Shown: piece by piece, positions 34,572-43,951 of the stretch | Layout: every line of letters begins with the position of its first letter | How positions within the stretch are numbered: the stretch's first letter is position 1 | The notes under the pieces: generated by a model | What the model was told of the DNA's origin: nothing | Seen by the model: only the letters and a program-made list of their open reading frames with translations | Database searches by the model: none | Assembly: GCF_000454065.1 (NCBI RefSeq) | Contig: NZ_KE695650.1 | Coordinates: forward strand, 554,866 to 618,865 | Length of the DNA stretch: 64,000 bases | Direction of reading: 5' to 3' | Origin: Brevibacillus thermoruber 423 | Lineage (GTDB): Bacteria; Bacillota; Bacilli; Brevibacillales; Brevibacillaceae | Position numbers and translations under genes: made by a program

Positions 34572-34615
34572 GAATCAGCCAGTTGCCGACATGCGAATCG
34601 GCCGCTGGCTGATTC
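34572..34615 (+). terminator. Strong hairpin after the ABC unit
   Basis: An 11-bp perfect stem (34572-34582 with 34605-34615) encloses a further GCCGA/TCGGC stem. The T run is weak (GTTTG), so the terminator call is moderate. Confidence 0.55.
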
Positions 34616-34743
34616 GTTTGAGGTGCAACCGTCCCTGATTGTTCTTGCCCTGTGCTCCACAAATGATTGAACAATCACATATTTTTTACTTTTGATTTAC
34701 GTCAAGCACATTGATTTACCAAATGTTTTTTTAGCTGATACAA

Positions 34744-34772
34744 TTGTCTTCATGACAAAAACATATTACAAT
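34744..34772 (+). promoter_or_regulatory. Promoter of the amino acid permease gene
   Basis: TTGTCT (34744-34749) and TACAAT (34767-34772) are 17 bases apart. The leader between it and GTG 34962 is about 180 bases and AT-rich at first. I compared it with T-box, lysine, SAM and glycine riboswitches and found no match. Confidence 0.5.
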
Positions 34773-34961
34773 ACAAGTACTTCAGCAGCGAAGCAGAAAG
34801 GAAATGGTGAACAATTTTTCTCACTATTAGGAATGCTGAATAAAAAATGTGCAGTCAAGAAAAAACGGGTACCTGCCGCATCATCGCGGATGAAACGGAG
34901 GGTGTCCAGCAGCATTCCTGAAATGACAGCCGGTATTGGCAGAAAGGAAGAGGGAGCCGGA

Positions 34962-36365
34962 GTGGCAAACAAGGAATTGAAGCGGGGCCTGCAAGCGCGT
35001 CATATTCAGATGATCGCGTTGGGCGGAACAATTGGTGTTGGTTTATTCATGGGATCGGCGAGCACGATCAAATGGACAGGTCCGTCCGTGATGCTCGCGT
35101 ATGCAATCGTCGGGCTTTTTATCTTTTTCATCATGCGCGCGATGGGGGAAATGTTGTACCTGGAACCCAGCACAGGTTCATTTGCGACCTTTGGCCACAA
35201 GTACATTCACCCCCTGGCAGGTTATGTGACGGCCTGGAGCAACTGGTTTCAGTGGGTCGTCGTCGGGATGTCGGAAATTATTGCCGTCGGGACTTACATG
35301 AAGTACTGGTTCCCGGATTTGCCCGCCTGGATACCGGGGTTGATCGCGATGCTGATTCTCGGCGCGGCGAACTTGTTCTCCGTGAAATCGTTTGGTGAAT
35401 TTGAGTATTGGTTTGCCATGATCAAGATCGTCACCATCGTCTTGATGATCGTTGCCGGGTTTGGGCTGATCTTCTTCGGAATCGGCAACGGCGGAAACGC
35501 CATCGGATTATCGAATCTGTGGGAACACGGCGGCTTTTTTACGGGCGGCTGGACGGGCTTTTTCTTTGCGCTCTCGCTGGTGATTGGGGCTTATCAAGGT
35601 GTCGAGCTCATCGGGATTACGGCGGGTGAGGCAAAAGACCCCCGAAAAACGCTGACGAGCGCGATTCAAAGTATCATTTGGCGGATTCTGATCTTCTACA
35701 TCGGCGCGATCTTTGTGATTGTAACCGTTTACCCGTGGGATCAACTGCAAACCATCGGCAGCCCGTTCGTGGCAACCTTCGCGAAAATCGGGATCACGGC
35801 CGCAGCGGGGTTCATTAACTTTGTCGTCATCACTGCCGCCATGTCTGGCTGCAACAGCGGCATTTACAGTGCGGGACGCATGCTGTACACGCTGGGAGTA
35901 AATGGACAGGCGCCGAAAATCTTTACGAAGCTGTCTCACAACGGCGTGCCGCTGCTCGGAACGATCGGCGTTCTTGTGGGGCTGGGCGTAGGCGTTGTCT
36001 TGAACTATCTGGCACCGGAAAATCTGTTTGTGTATGTATACAGTGCCAGTGTGCTTCCCGGCATGGTTCCGTGGTTTGTGATTCTGATCAGTCAAATCCG
36101 ATTCCGAAAAGCAAAAGGAGCTGAAATGGCTCATCATCCGTTCAAAATGCCTTTTGCGCCCGTGTCGAACTACGTTACGATTGCCTTTCTGATCATGGTA
36201 TTGGTCGGCATGTGGGTGAATGAAGAGACGCGCATCTCCCTTGTGGCGGGAATGGTCTTCCTGGGTATCGTCGTGATCAGTTATTTCGCATTTGGAGTGG
36301 GCAAGGCCAATTCGACGGAGACGGGAACCAATAAGGAAATCGCGCATCAACGGATGAGCGGGTAA
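34962..36365 (+). CDS. Amino acid permease (APC family)
   Basis: This 467-residue transporter of the amino acid permease family has 12 spans. The first contains the family run [20 protein letters not shown] and a later conserved [17 protein letters not shown]. It resembles GabP/AnsP/RocE-type carriers; the exact amino acid cannot be fixed. GTG 34962 gives the normal N-terminus ([16 protein letters not shown]). A longer frame starting at 34692 would add 90 low-quality residues and overlap the promoter. A strong terminator follows. Confidence 0.85.
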   Translation: MANKELKRGLQARHIQMIALGGTIGVGLFMGSASTIKWTGPSVMLAYAIVGLFIFFIMRAMGEMLYLEPSTGSFATFGHKYIHPLAGYVTAWSNWFQWVVVGMSEIIAVGTYMKYWFPDLPAWIPGLIAMLILGAANLFSVKSFGEFEYWFAMIKIVTIVLMIVAGFGLIFFGIGNGGNAIGLSNLWEHGGFFTGGWTGFFFALSLVIGAYQGVELIGITAGEAKDPRKTLTSAIQSIIWRILIFYIGAIFVIVTVYPWDQLQTIGSPFVATFAKIGITAAAGFINFVVITAAMSGCNSGIYSAGRMLYTLGVNGQAPKIFTKLSHNGVPLLGTIGVLVGLGVGVVLNYLAPENLFVYVYSASVLPGMVPWFVILISQIRFRKAKGAEMAHHPFKMPFAPVSNYVTIAFLIMVLVGMWVNEETRISLVAGMVFLGIVVISYFAFGVGKANSTETGTNKEIAHQRMSG

Positions 36366-36390
36366 ACGAGAAACAGAAATCGATCCACAA

Positions 36391-36426
36391 AGAGGGACAT
36401 TGAGAAACGATGTCCCTCTTTTTTTA
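36391..36426 (+). terminator. Intrinsic terminator
   Basis: AGAGGGACAT pairs with ATGTCCCTCT around a short loop, followed by seven T. Confidence 0.92.
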
Positions 36427-36550
36427 TGTTCGAAATCATCATTTCCTTGAAACGGCTGCGCACCGGGGGCAGTCACATTGCGCACCTGTTTTTTCTATCG
36501 ACGCCAAGTATGCTAAGATGGAAGAAAACAGGTAATTGGAGGACATTTGC

Positions 36551-38629
36551 GTGGAAAGCAAGGACGAGCGAAAGCCGAACCGATTGAGAAACGAGAAGTC
36601 TCCTTATTTGCTTCAGCATGCCTACAACCCCGTTGATTGGTATCCGTGGGGAGAAGAAGCGTTCAACAAAGCCAAACAGGAAGACAAACCCATCTTCCTC
36701 AGCATCGGCTACAGCACCTGCCACTGGTGTCACGTCATGGAACGCGAATCGTTTGAAGACGAAGAAGTGGCCGCGCTGCTGAACGAAAAGTTCGTCGCCA
36801 TCAAGGTGGACCGGGAAGAGCGGCCGGATGTGGACCACATCTACATGACCGTCTGCCAGGCCATGACCGGACAGGGCGGATGGCCGCTGACGATTGTGAT
36901 GACGCCGGAGAAAAAGCCGTTTTTTGCCGGGACGTATTTTCCCAAGTCGGCCAAGTGGGGACGGCCGGGCGTGATGGACATTCTGCGGCAGCTCTCCGAG
37001 ATCTGGGAGAACGACCGGGGACGGATCGACCGCAGTGTGGACCACATTTACAACACGCTGGCGCCGCAGATGGCCCGGACCGATCCGGGGACGCTGAGCC
37101 GGGAGACCTTTGTGGAAGCGTTGGAGCTTTACAAACGGCAGTTTGACGACGTCTACGGGGGATTTGGCGACGCGCCCAAGTTTCCCACGCCGCACAACCT
37201 CATTTTCCTGCTGCGCCACGCCCAGGCGGCCGGTGAGGCGGACGCGCTGCACATGGCGGAAACCACGCTGGAGTGCATGCGCCGCGGCGGCATCTACGAC
37301 CACGTGGGATTCGGATTCGCCCGCTACTCGGTGGATCGGGAGTGGCTGGTGCCGCACTTTGAAAAGATGCTCTACGACAACGCGCTTCTGGCCTACGCGT
37401 ATCTGGAGGCGTACCAGGCCACCGGCAAGCACGACTACGCCCGCGTCGCCCGCGACATTTTCACCTACGTCCTGCGCGACATGACCGACCCGGACGGAGG
37501 GTTTTATTCGGCGGAAGACGCCGATTCGGAAGGAGAAGAAGGTAAATTTTACGTCTGGACGCCGTGGGAAGTCCGCGATGTGCTGGGGGATGAGCTGGGG
37601 CAGCTTTACTGCGACGCGTACGACATCACGGAGAACGGCAATTTTGAAGGGCGCAGCATCCCCAATCTGATCCGGACCGATCTGGACTCGCTTGCCCGCC
37701 GCCGGGGGATGGCCGCCGAGGAATTGACGCGGCTGCTGGAACAAGCCCGCCAGAAGCTGTTCGCTCGACGGGAACAGCGGGTGCATCCGGGGAAGGACGA
37801 CAAGATTCTGACGTCCTGGAACGGCTTGATGATCGCGGCGCTGGCCAAAGGAGGGCTGGTGCTGGAGGAGCTCGAATATCTGCGGGCGGCGGAACGGGCT
37901 GTCGGGTTTATCGAGAGCAGGCTGCGCGACGCCAACGGCCGCCTGCTGGCCCGCTACCGCGACGGCGAGGCGGCGTATCTCGGCTACGTGGACGACTACG
38001 CCTTTCTCATCTGGGGGCTCACGGAACTGTTTGAGGCCGGACAGGATCCGCGGCACCTGCAGCGGGCGCTGGAGCTGGCCGATGATCTGCTCCGCCTGTT
38101 CTGGGATGAACAAAACGGCGGGCTGTTCTTCTACGGCAGCGACGGCGAACAGCTCATCGCCCGTCCCAAGGAAATTTACGACGGCGCGACCCCTTCCGGC
38201 AACGGCGTCGCCGCCTACACCTTCCTCCGGCTGTTCTGCCTGACGGGCCGAAGCGATTTGCGCGACAAGGCGGAACGTCTGCTGACGTCGTTTGCGGGGA
38301 GCATCAACCACTATCCGATCGGGTACAGCTTTTCCCTCTTGGCGATGCAGCAGCTCCTGCATCCGGTGCGGCAGGTGGTGATCGCGGGCCCGAGAGGCGA
38401 TGATCGGACGCAGGCGTTTTTCAAGGAGACGCGCCGCGGCTACGCCCCCTTCACGTTGACCGTGCTGCACGATCCGACGGAAGGGCTGGGCGGCATTGCC
38501 GAGGCGGTCCGGGACAAACAGATGCAGGGGGGCGAAGTGACGGCCTACATCTGCGAAAACTTTGCCTGCCGCGCGCCGCTCACCGATTGGGAACAGTTCC
38601 GGGCGGAGCTGGAGCAGACGCGCGCGTGA
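36551..38629 (+). CDS. Thioredoxin-domain protein of DUF255 family, YyaL-like
   Basis: This is a 692-residue cytosolic protein. The N-terminal thioredoxin-like domain (about 10-170) opens with [20 protein letters not shown] and has the CHWC pair at residues 57-60. The rest is an alpha/alpha-barrel like N-acylglucosamine 2-epimerases, with [17 protein letters not shown] and WNGLMIAAL. The family (YyaL, human SPATA20) has no firmly known reaction. GTG 36551 is chosen because GGAGGA at 36537-36542 fits; TTG 36536 would start before the ribosome binding site. Its end is close to the convergent ykvI-like gene. Confidence 0.85.
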   Translation: MESKDERKPNRLRNEKSPYLLQHAYNPVDWYPWGEEAFNKAKQEDKPIFLSIGYSTCHWCHVMERESFEDEEVAALLNEKFVAIKVDREERPDVDHIYMTVCQAMTGQGGWPLTIVMTPEKKPFFAGTYFPKSAKWGRPGVMDILRQLSEIWENDRGRIDRSVDHIYNTLAPQMARTDPGTLSRETFVEALELYKRQFDDVYGGFGDAPKFPTPHNLIFLLRHAQAAGEADALHMAETTLECMRRGGIYDHVGFGFARYSVDREWLVPHFEKMLYDNALLAYAYLEAYQATGKHDYARVARDIFTYVLRDMTDPDGGFYSAEDADSEGEEGKFYVWTPWEVRDVLGDELGQLYCDAYDITENGNFEGRSIPNLIRTDLDSLARRRGMAAEELTRLLEQARQKLFARREQRVHPGKDDKILTSWNGLMIAALAKGGLVLEELEYLRAAERAVGFIESRLRDANGRLLARYRDGEAAYLGYVDDYAFLIWGLTELFEAGQDPRHLQRALELADDLLRLFWDEQNGGLFFYGSDGEQLIARPKEIYDGATPSGNGVAAYTFLRLFCLTGRSDLRDKAERLLTSFAGSINHYPIGYSFSLLAMQQLLHPVRQVVIAGPRGDDRTQAFFKETRRGYAPFTLTVLHDPTEGLGGIAEAVRDKQMQGGEVTAYICENFACRAPLTDWEQFRAELEQTRA

Positions 38630-38639
38630 GGGATTGCTC

Positions 38640-39674
38640 CTAGAAAACACGGCGGCCGCTGCCGCTGCCCGGCAGGCACAGGCGGGCCAGCGTGGCCAAC
38701 CCCAGGTAGCCGAACAGCGGATACAGCACCATCAGCAGCTCGGAGTAGCCGATCAGACAGAGCGAGAAGCTGAAGCCGAACAGGAGCAGATAGAGGCGGG
38801 ATTCGGGGACGTCAAACAGTTCCCGAAGCTGCTGGCCGATGCCGAACACGTTGGAGATCAGCGTGGTGAAAATTTCGGAGTACAGGACGAAGACGAAAAA
38901 GAGCTGCAGCCAATCGTTCCACTGCTCCGTGATGTAGATGATCGGGATGTCCATCAGGCGGACGTCGTCCCAGTTGGCCAGCATGGCCGTGTGAACGATC
39001 ATCAGCATGAGCCCCAGCCCGATGCCGCCAAGAATCGCCGCCCGCTTGAGCACGAACGTTTCCCGGATCGCATACCCGATGGGGATGAGGACGGATTGGG
39101 CCATGGCCAGATTAAACGACACGTACAGCACCGACTTCCACATGAAGCCGAGCGTGCTGGGAGGCGTGAGCGGGAGCGGCGATTCCGCGTGTCCGCTTGC
39201 CAGAATCAGCAGGGAGAAGAGCAGCATCGACGGAACGATGAGAGAGTTCACCGCCAGCAGCCGGTCCAGTCCGTGGCGGATGATGACAAACGCCAGGACC
39301 GCCGTTCCCGACGTCCCCAGGAGGTACGGGAGGTGAAACTGTTCTTCCAGGACGGAACCGGCTCCCGCCAGCATGACCGTGGTTACGCCCAGCAGGGTGA
39401 GGAACACGAGCAGATTGATCACCCGGCCGAGGACAGGACCAAACAGCTTCTGATTGAACGAATCGTACGAGGGCGTCTGCATGTGCTGGGCCAGCCGCAT
39501 CATGTTGTACCCCAGCCAGACGAACAGGGCGGTGGCGAGCAGGATGCCCAATGTGCCCCAATGGCCGTACGACGTAAAAAAGGCGAGGATTTCCTGACCG
39601 CTGGCAAAGCCGGCCCCGACAACCGTTCCGATGTAGGTGGCGGCCACCTGTACGCTTTTTCCCCACAGCTTCAT
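38640..39674 (-). CDS. YkvI-like membrane protein (APC superfamily)
   Basis: This is a 344-residue protein with about ten spans and an N-terminal first span containing TYIGTVVGAGFASGQEIL, typical of the YkvI family, a distant branch of amino acid/cation transporters. No substrate is known. The start at 39674 (MKLWGKS) matches the family; 39689 (MDSTR) is possible. Neither has an ideal ribosome binding site, because AAAGGA lies directly against the upstream ATG. It is divergent from the ECF41 sigma gene, with the two promoters sharing about 150 bases. Confidence 0.7.
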   Translation of the reverse strand: MKLWGKSVQVAATYIGTVVGAGFASGQEILAFFTSYGHWGTLGILLATALFVWLGYNMMRLAQHMQTPSYDSFNQKLFGPVLGRVINLLVFLTLLGVTTVMLAGAGSVLEEQFHLPYLLGTSGTAVLAFVIIRHGLDRLLAVNSLIVPSMLLFSLLILASGHAESPLPLTPPSTLGFMWKSVLYVSFNLAMAQSVLIPIGYAIRETFVLKRAAILGGIGLGLMLMIVHTAMLANWDDVRLMDIPIIYITEQWNDWLQLFFVFVLYSEIFTTLISNVFGIGQQLRELFDVPESRLYLLLFGFSFSLCLIGYSELLMVLYPLFGYLGLATLARLCLPGSGSGRRVF

Positions 39675-39761
39675 ACGCGTGCTGTCCATTCCTTTCGTAG
39701 AAAACGTGCTAGTACCAGTGTATGAGACATGGCCCAAAACAGAAGAGCGAGATCGCCGCGA

Positions 39762-39788
39762 TGTCACAAAAGCGATCCGCCGGACGTC
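39762..39788 (+). promoter_or_regulatory. ECF41-type promoter (autoregulatory)
   Basis: TGTCACA (39762-39768), a 16-base spacer and CGTC (39785-39788) reproduce the known target of ECF41 sigma factors, 34 bases before the start of such a sigma factor. It strongly suggests positive autoregulation. Confidence 0.8.
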
Positions 39789-39821
39789 ATATTTACGGTA
39801 CGGCCAGAAAGGAGGGAGGGC

Positions 39822-40703
39822 GTGACAGACGTTGCCCAGTTGTACACCACCTATAAACCGCTGCTGTTTTCCCTGGCTTACCGGATGGTGGGCACCATCA
39901 CGGACGCGGAAGACATGGTGCAGGACACGTTTCTGTCGCTGGAGCGAACGCGGACGGACGAGATTCACAACATCAAGGCGTTTTTATGCAGGACCCTCAC
40001 CAACAAATGCATCGACTTTCTGCGCAGGGCACGCAAACAGCGGGAGGTTTACGTGGGGCCGTGGCTCCCGGAGCCGCTTGTCCTCACAAGCGAGGAGGGG
40101 GACCCGGTTCATGAAGTGATGACGCATGACCGGCTGTCCATCGCGTGCCTGAAGCTGATGGAATCGCTCTCGCCGACAGAGAGAGCGGTGTTTGTGCTGC
40201 GGGAGGTCCTGGCCTGCGACTACCGGGAAATCGCCGAGCTGGTGGGCAAGACGGAAGCCAACTGCCGCAAGATCTTCAGCCGGGTCAGACAAAAACTGTC
40301 CCACCGACTGCCGGACGAACCCATCGATTACGCGCAGCACGAACAGCTTGTGGAGCGGTTTCTCGCGGCGATGCGCGACGGCGATGCCGACACGCTGCTG
40401 GCTCTGCTTGCCGAAGAGGTGACGCTTTATTCGGATGGCGGCGGCAAAGTCCGGGCCGCGATTTTTCCGATATGCACCCGGGAGCGTGTACTGGCGTTCC
40501 TTTTGGGGGTCGCCAAAAAAACGTCCGCCTTCCGGGCGGGCCGCATGGCCAATGTGAACGGCATGCCGGGTTTGCTGTGCGTTCGGGACAACCGTCTCTT
40601 TGCCGTCATGAGCTGCTCCGTTCGCTGCGGGAGGGTGGAAGCGATCTACCTCATCCTCAATCCGGAGAAGCTCCGGCACGTTCCCGCGATGGAGACGACA
40701 TAA
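39822..40703 (+). CDS. ECF41-family RNA polymerase sigma factor with SnoaL-like domain
   Basis: This is a 293-residue sigma-70 family protein. Region 2 (about 7-75) has LFSLAYRMVGTITDAEDMVQ DTF. A linker follows with the ECF41 landmark WLPEPL, then region 4 (about 110-165) with ERAVFVLREVLACDYREIAE, and a C-terminal NTF2/SnoaL-like domain with the ECF41 motif DGGGK. In this group the C-terminal domain replaces an anti-sigma factor and modulates activity. GTG 39822 follows AAGGAGGG. Usually a carboxymuconolactone decarboxylase, oxidoreductase or epimerase gene lies beside it; none does here. Confidence 0.9.
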   Translation: MTDVAQLYTTYKPLLFSLAYRMVGTITDAEDMVQDTFLSLERTRTDEIHNIKAFLCRTLTNKCIDFLRRARKQREVYVGPWLPEPLVLTSEEGDPVHEVMTHDRLSIACLKLMESLSPTERAVFVLREVLACDYREIAELVGKTEANCRKIFSRVRQKLSHRLPDEPIDYAQHEQLVERFLAAMRDGDADTLLALLAEEVTLYSDGGGKVRAAIFPICTRERVLAFLLGVAKKTSAFRAGRMANVNGMPGLLCVRDNRLFAVMSCSVRCGRVEAIYLILNPEKLRHVPAMETT

Positions 40704-40705
40704 AC

Positions 40706-40737
40706 AGAAGCCTCGCCGACCGGCTGAGGCTTCTTTC
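40706..40737 (+). terminator. Intrinsic terminator after the sigma factor gene
   Basis: Nine-base arms (40706-40714 and 40726-40734) are followed by TTT, two bases after the stop codon. Confidence 0.8.
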
Positions 40738-40751
40738 CGTTTTGCACGTAT

Positions 40752-42149
40752 TCAGATCAGAAACATGGCCACCAGCGTGGTAACCAGCAGTCCGATCGCG
40801 ACCGGGTAGAGGTTGCGCCGCGCCAATTCGAACGGATCGACGCCGCAGATGGCGGCAGCCGGGAGCAGCGCCCACGGGATGATCGTGCCGCCGCCCACCC
40901 AGATGGCGGCGATTTGCCCGAGTGCGGTCAGCGTCGCCGCTCCGCTTCCCAGCGCGGTCGCAAACAGTTGGGCCAGGGAGCCGGCCAGCGTGATGCCGGA
41001 GAATCCCGATCCGTCCAGTCCGGTAATGACGCCGATCGCCGTCAGGGCGAGAGCGGCCACCTCCTTGCCGATCGGGATGGTGTGGGCGAGTGCAACGCCC
41101 AGATCGTTGACGATCCCATGGGAACCGTTCGGCAGCGTCTCGCCAAACACCTTGACGAATCCGCTGTCACCCATGTAGAAAAACGCGGCGATCGGTATGA
41201 CGGGGCCAAATACCCGAAAACCGAACTGAAATCCCTGGATCAGGTGAGCGGTTACCTGTTCCAGACCGGCCTGTCTGTGGGACAACAGAGTGACCGCGAG
41301 CAGGATCAAAAGAGCGGTGCCGCCGACCAGGGCGGTGGCGTCGCCTCCTTTCAGATCCAGCGCGAACATGGCCGCGACATCCAGCAGAAACAGCAGGGGA
41401 ACCAGAGCCGCCAGCCCGTTTCGCAGCAGGGGGGAGAGCCGGACGGATGCGGCGTCGCGGGGCGCGGACGGAACGGCCGTTACTTCCGGATCGACGCGGA
41501 GCGCTCCGCTTTTCATGTCTTTGTACAGGTACCAAAACGCGGTCAAGGTGGTGACCGTCCCCATCACGATGACCAGCGGCACGCTGGCGGCCATCACCTC
41601 GGCGACGGGAAGGCCGGCCGCCTTGGCGGTGAGCGTGGGCGCGCCCTGAATGACAAAGTCACCGGACAAGGCGATGCCGTGGCCGAACAGGTTCATTGCG
41701 ACGGCTGCACCGACGGCGGGCAGCCCCACACGGAGAGCGACAGGCAGCATCACCGCGCCGATCAGCGCCACGGCCGGCGAAGGCCAAAAGAACCAGGACA
41801 TGATCATCATGACGATACCGATCACCCAGTACGCCAGCGCCGGCGTCCGCACCAGCGAGGCCATCGGCCGGATCATCGTTTCGTTGATGCCGGTCTCGGT
41901 CAGCACGCGGCTCATCGCGACGATGATGCAGATGACCAGAATCGTCGGCAGCAGTTCCGTCATCGCGTACATGAAGCTGCCGAACACGCCCCCCACCGCC
42001 GCCGTAACCGAACCGGTAGCCGTTAGGCCGAGCGCGGCGATCCCCGCGATGCAGATGAGACTGGTATCGCGTCGGAGCACCATGGTGGCGACGATGCCGA
42101 TCACGAACAGGACGTACACCCCGTGGAGCCAGGACAGTTCAACACCCAT
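40752..42149 (-). CDS. Ion-transporter-superfamily permease of unknown substrate
   Basis: This 465-residue membrane protein with about 12 spans has the two-fold repeated design of the IT superfamily (CitMHS/GntP-like). The hairpin-like parts are around GHGIALSGDFVIQGAPTLTA and GVITGLDGSGFSGITLAGSL. An organic acid is the likely cargo but cannot be named. The start at 42149 leaves six bases after AAGGAGGG; the ATG six bases upstream abuts that site. A 48-residue gene in the same orientation lies 90 bases upstream and may be cotranscribed. Confidence 0.7.
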   Translation of the reverse strand: MGVELSWLHGVYVLFVIGIVATMVLRRDTSLICIAGIAALGLTATGSVTAAVGGVFGSFMYAMTELLPTILVICIIVAMSRVLTETGINETMIRPMASLVRTPALAYWVIGIVMMIMSWFFWPSPAVALIGAVMLPVALRVGLPAVGAAVAMNLFGHGIALSGDFVIQGAPTLTAKAAGLPVAEVMAASVPLVIVMGTVTTLTAFWYLYKDMKSGALRVDPEVTAVPSAPRDAASVRLSPLLRNGLAALVPLLFLLDVAAMFALDLKGGDATALVGGTALLILLAVTLLSHRQAGLEQVTAHLIQGFQFGFRVFGPVIPIAAFFYMGDSGFVKVFGETLPNGSHGIVNDLGVALAHTIPIGKEVAALALTAIGVITGLDGSGFSGITLAGSLAQLFATALGSGAATLTALGQIAAIWVGGGTIIPWALLPAAAICGVDPFELARRNLYPVAIGLLVTTLVAMFLI

Positions 42150-42238
42150 GCCCATCCCTCCTTCTAGTGTGTCGGGCAAACCTCTCTTGTTCACACACTA
42201 TGCGAGGGCACAGACATGGGTGAAAGCGGATCGTACGC

Positions 42239-42385
42239 TTACAATTTGCTGTAGTACAGCACGCGCCACACTTCCCACATCCAGTGATGGGTGACGTGGT
42301 CCAGCTCTTCCGTTCGGCTCAGGATTTTAAAAATCCGTTCCATCAGATGATCGTATTCTTCATCAGACAGTTGAAGCTGGGGCAT
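42239..42385 (-). CDS. Small protein (48 aa), unknown
   Basis: ATG at 42385 is preceded on the minus strand by a perfect AGGAGGATA. The product starts MPQLQLSDEEYDHLMERIFK and ends WEVWRVLYYSKL, with many aromatic and acidic residues and a helical look. It has no membrane span and no cysteine. I do not recognise a family. It sits upstream of the permease in the same direction. Its length explains why gene callers may miss it. Confidence 0.7.
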   Translation of the reverse strand: MPQLQLSDEEYDHLMERIFKILSRTEELDHVTHHWMWEVWRVLYYSKL

Positions 42386-42627
42386 GACTATCCTCCTTTT
42401 TGCATGTATTGCTCTTGTTGGTTATTGTTGCCAACGCGCACCTTTCATCATACGCGGGTGCCGGCGCCTTCATGATCGGCCGCCGGACCCGGGAGAGCGC
42501 ATTGGCTTGTGTGCGCGGATCAGGATGTATACACTACAGGTAGAGAGTGCCAACCCATGACAATCGAATCTTGCACGAGGGGGGAACGGCGCAGCACGTC
42601 TGCCGTGACAGCACGATTGCGCCAGAG

Positions 42628-43932
42628 ATGATGAACAGGACGATGCCATTGACACACAAGTTGGAACAAGCGGTCGAACTACTGGAGCGCCGTTTTCTCG
42701 AACGAAGCGAGCTGATCCGCCTGCTGCTCCTGGGCATCATGAGCGGAGAGAACGCCCTGCTGATCGGGCCGCCGGGTACGGCCAAATCGCAGATGGCCCG
42801 GGCCGTCGCCCAACTGTTCGGCTCCGAGCACTGGTTTGAATACCTGCTGACGCGGTTTACCACGCCCGACGAAATTTTCGGCCCCGTGTCGCTGCAGCAG
42901 TTGAAGCAGGACCAGTACGTGCGAAAGACGGCCGGCTACCTGCCGTCTGCCCAGTTCGCGTTTCTCGACGAGATCTTTAAAGCCAACAGCGCGATCCTCA
43001 ACTCCCTGCTCTCCATTCTGAACGAGCGGGTCTATTTCAACGGGAGGGAAAAAGAGGCGGTGCCGCTGCTGTTTCTGATGGCCGCGTCCAACGAGCTGCC
43101 GGACGAGGACGAACAGTTGACGGCGCTGTACGACCGCTTTCTCATCCGCTACGAGGTGAGCTACCTGCAGCACGCCTCCAGCTACGAAAAAATGTTTTCG
43201 CTGCCGAATGAGCCGCTGCCGGTTGTCTTTTCCCTCCACGACGTGAAGGACATCCAGCGCGAAGCATCCCGGGTCAGCATCCCGGAATCGCTGATCTATT
43301 TCCTCTACCGCTTGAAGCAGGACATGGAGGAAAAGGAGTTCGTCCTCTCCGACCGGCGGTGGAGCAAGATCGCCCACGTCTGGAAAACGTCGGCCGCTCT
43401 TCACGGCCGCGAAAGCGTCTCGATCTGGGATACGGTGTTTACGCCGCACATGCTCTGGGACGTGCCGGAAGATTTGCCCGTATTGCGGGAGCTGTTTGAC
43501 CAGCGCTTCACCGAACAGTTGAAAGCGGACATGGAGCACGACTTGCCGCTTCGCCGCTGCAGGCAGACCGCCGAAAAGTGGCTGGAAAAGGAAGCGGATC
43601 TGCACGCGTTTCAGTTCAAGAAAGAGATCGGGGCCAAACTGGGAAAAGAAGCCGCCGAGCGCTACCGCTCGCTCCTCGACGAATGCCGGCTGGAGCTGGA
43701 AGAGACCGGCCGCGACCTGCGCAACCGCTTGCTTCAGTGGCAGCAGCGGGAGCAGGACCTGACCGCGTACGTGCGGGAGAAAAACCGACTGCTGCCCAAC
43801 CCGGAGAAATACACGGTCAAATACGCCCATCTGCGCATCGAGGGTGAGCGGATCCTGCAGATGCTGCAGGGCGTCTACCGAACGGTATTTGACCGGGAAC
43901 TTCCCGGTACCGATTACGACTACACGCTGTAG
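42628..43932 (+). CDS. MoxR-family AAA ATPase, RavA-like
   Basis: This 434-residue MoxR/RavA-type AAA protein has Walker A GPPGTAKS at about 47-54, the MoxR run FTTPDEIFGPVSLQQLKQ, Walker B FAFLDEIFKAN and sensor region AASNELPDEDEQL with arginine YDRFLIRYE. A C-terminal helical part (about 320-434) is as in RavA. It is followed after 19 bases by a VWA protein, the ViaA arrangement. RavA-ViaA acts as a chaperone-like pair on membrane or respiratory complexes in Enterobacteria. The start is uncertain: ATG 42628, 42631 or 42643. Confidence 0.85.
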   Translation: MMNRTMPLTHKLEQAVELLERRFLERSELIRLLLLGIMSGENALLIGPPGTAKSQMARAVAQLFGSEHWFEYLLTRFTTPDEIFGPVSLQQLKQDQYVRKTAGYLPSAQFAFLDEIFKANSAILNSLLSILNERVYFNGREKEAVPLLFLMAASNELPDEDEQLTALYDRFLIRYEVSYLQHASSYEKMFSLPNEPLPVVFSLHDVKDIQREASRVSIPESLIYFLYRLKQDMEEKEFVLSDRRWSKIAHVWKTSAALHGRESVSIWDTVFTPHMLWDVPEDLPVLRELFDQRFTEQLKADMEHDLPLRRCRQTAEKWLEKEADLHAFQFKKEIGAKLGKEAAERYRSLLDECRLELEETGRDLRNRLLQWQQREQDLTAYVREKNRLLPNPEKYTVKYAHLRIEGERILQMLQGVYRTVFDRELPGTDYDYTL

Positions 43933-43951
43933 GAAGGCAGGATGCAACCGC

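Noticed and set aside
34773..34961. Riboswitch or T-box before the amino acid permease
   Set aside because: No conserved block of T-box, lysine, SAM, glycine or guanidine classes was found. The leader is simply long.
34692..34961. N-terminal extension of the amino acid permease from base 34692
   Set aside because: It overlaps the promoter, has no family similarity and lacks a ribosome binding site.
36473..38650. A 725-codon frame on the minus strand
   Set aside because: It is the antisense shadow of the YyaL-like gene, which has clear motifs.
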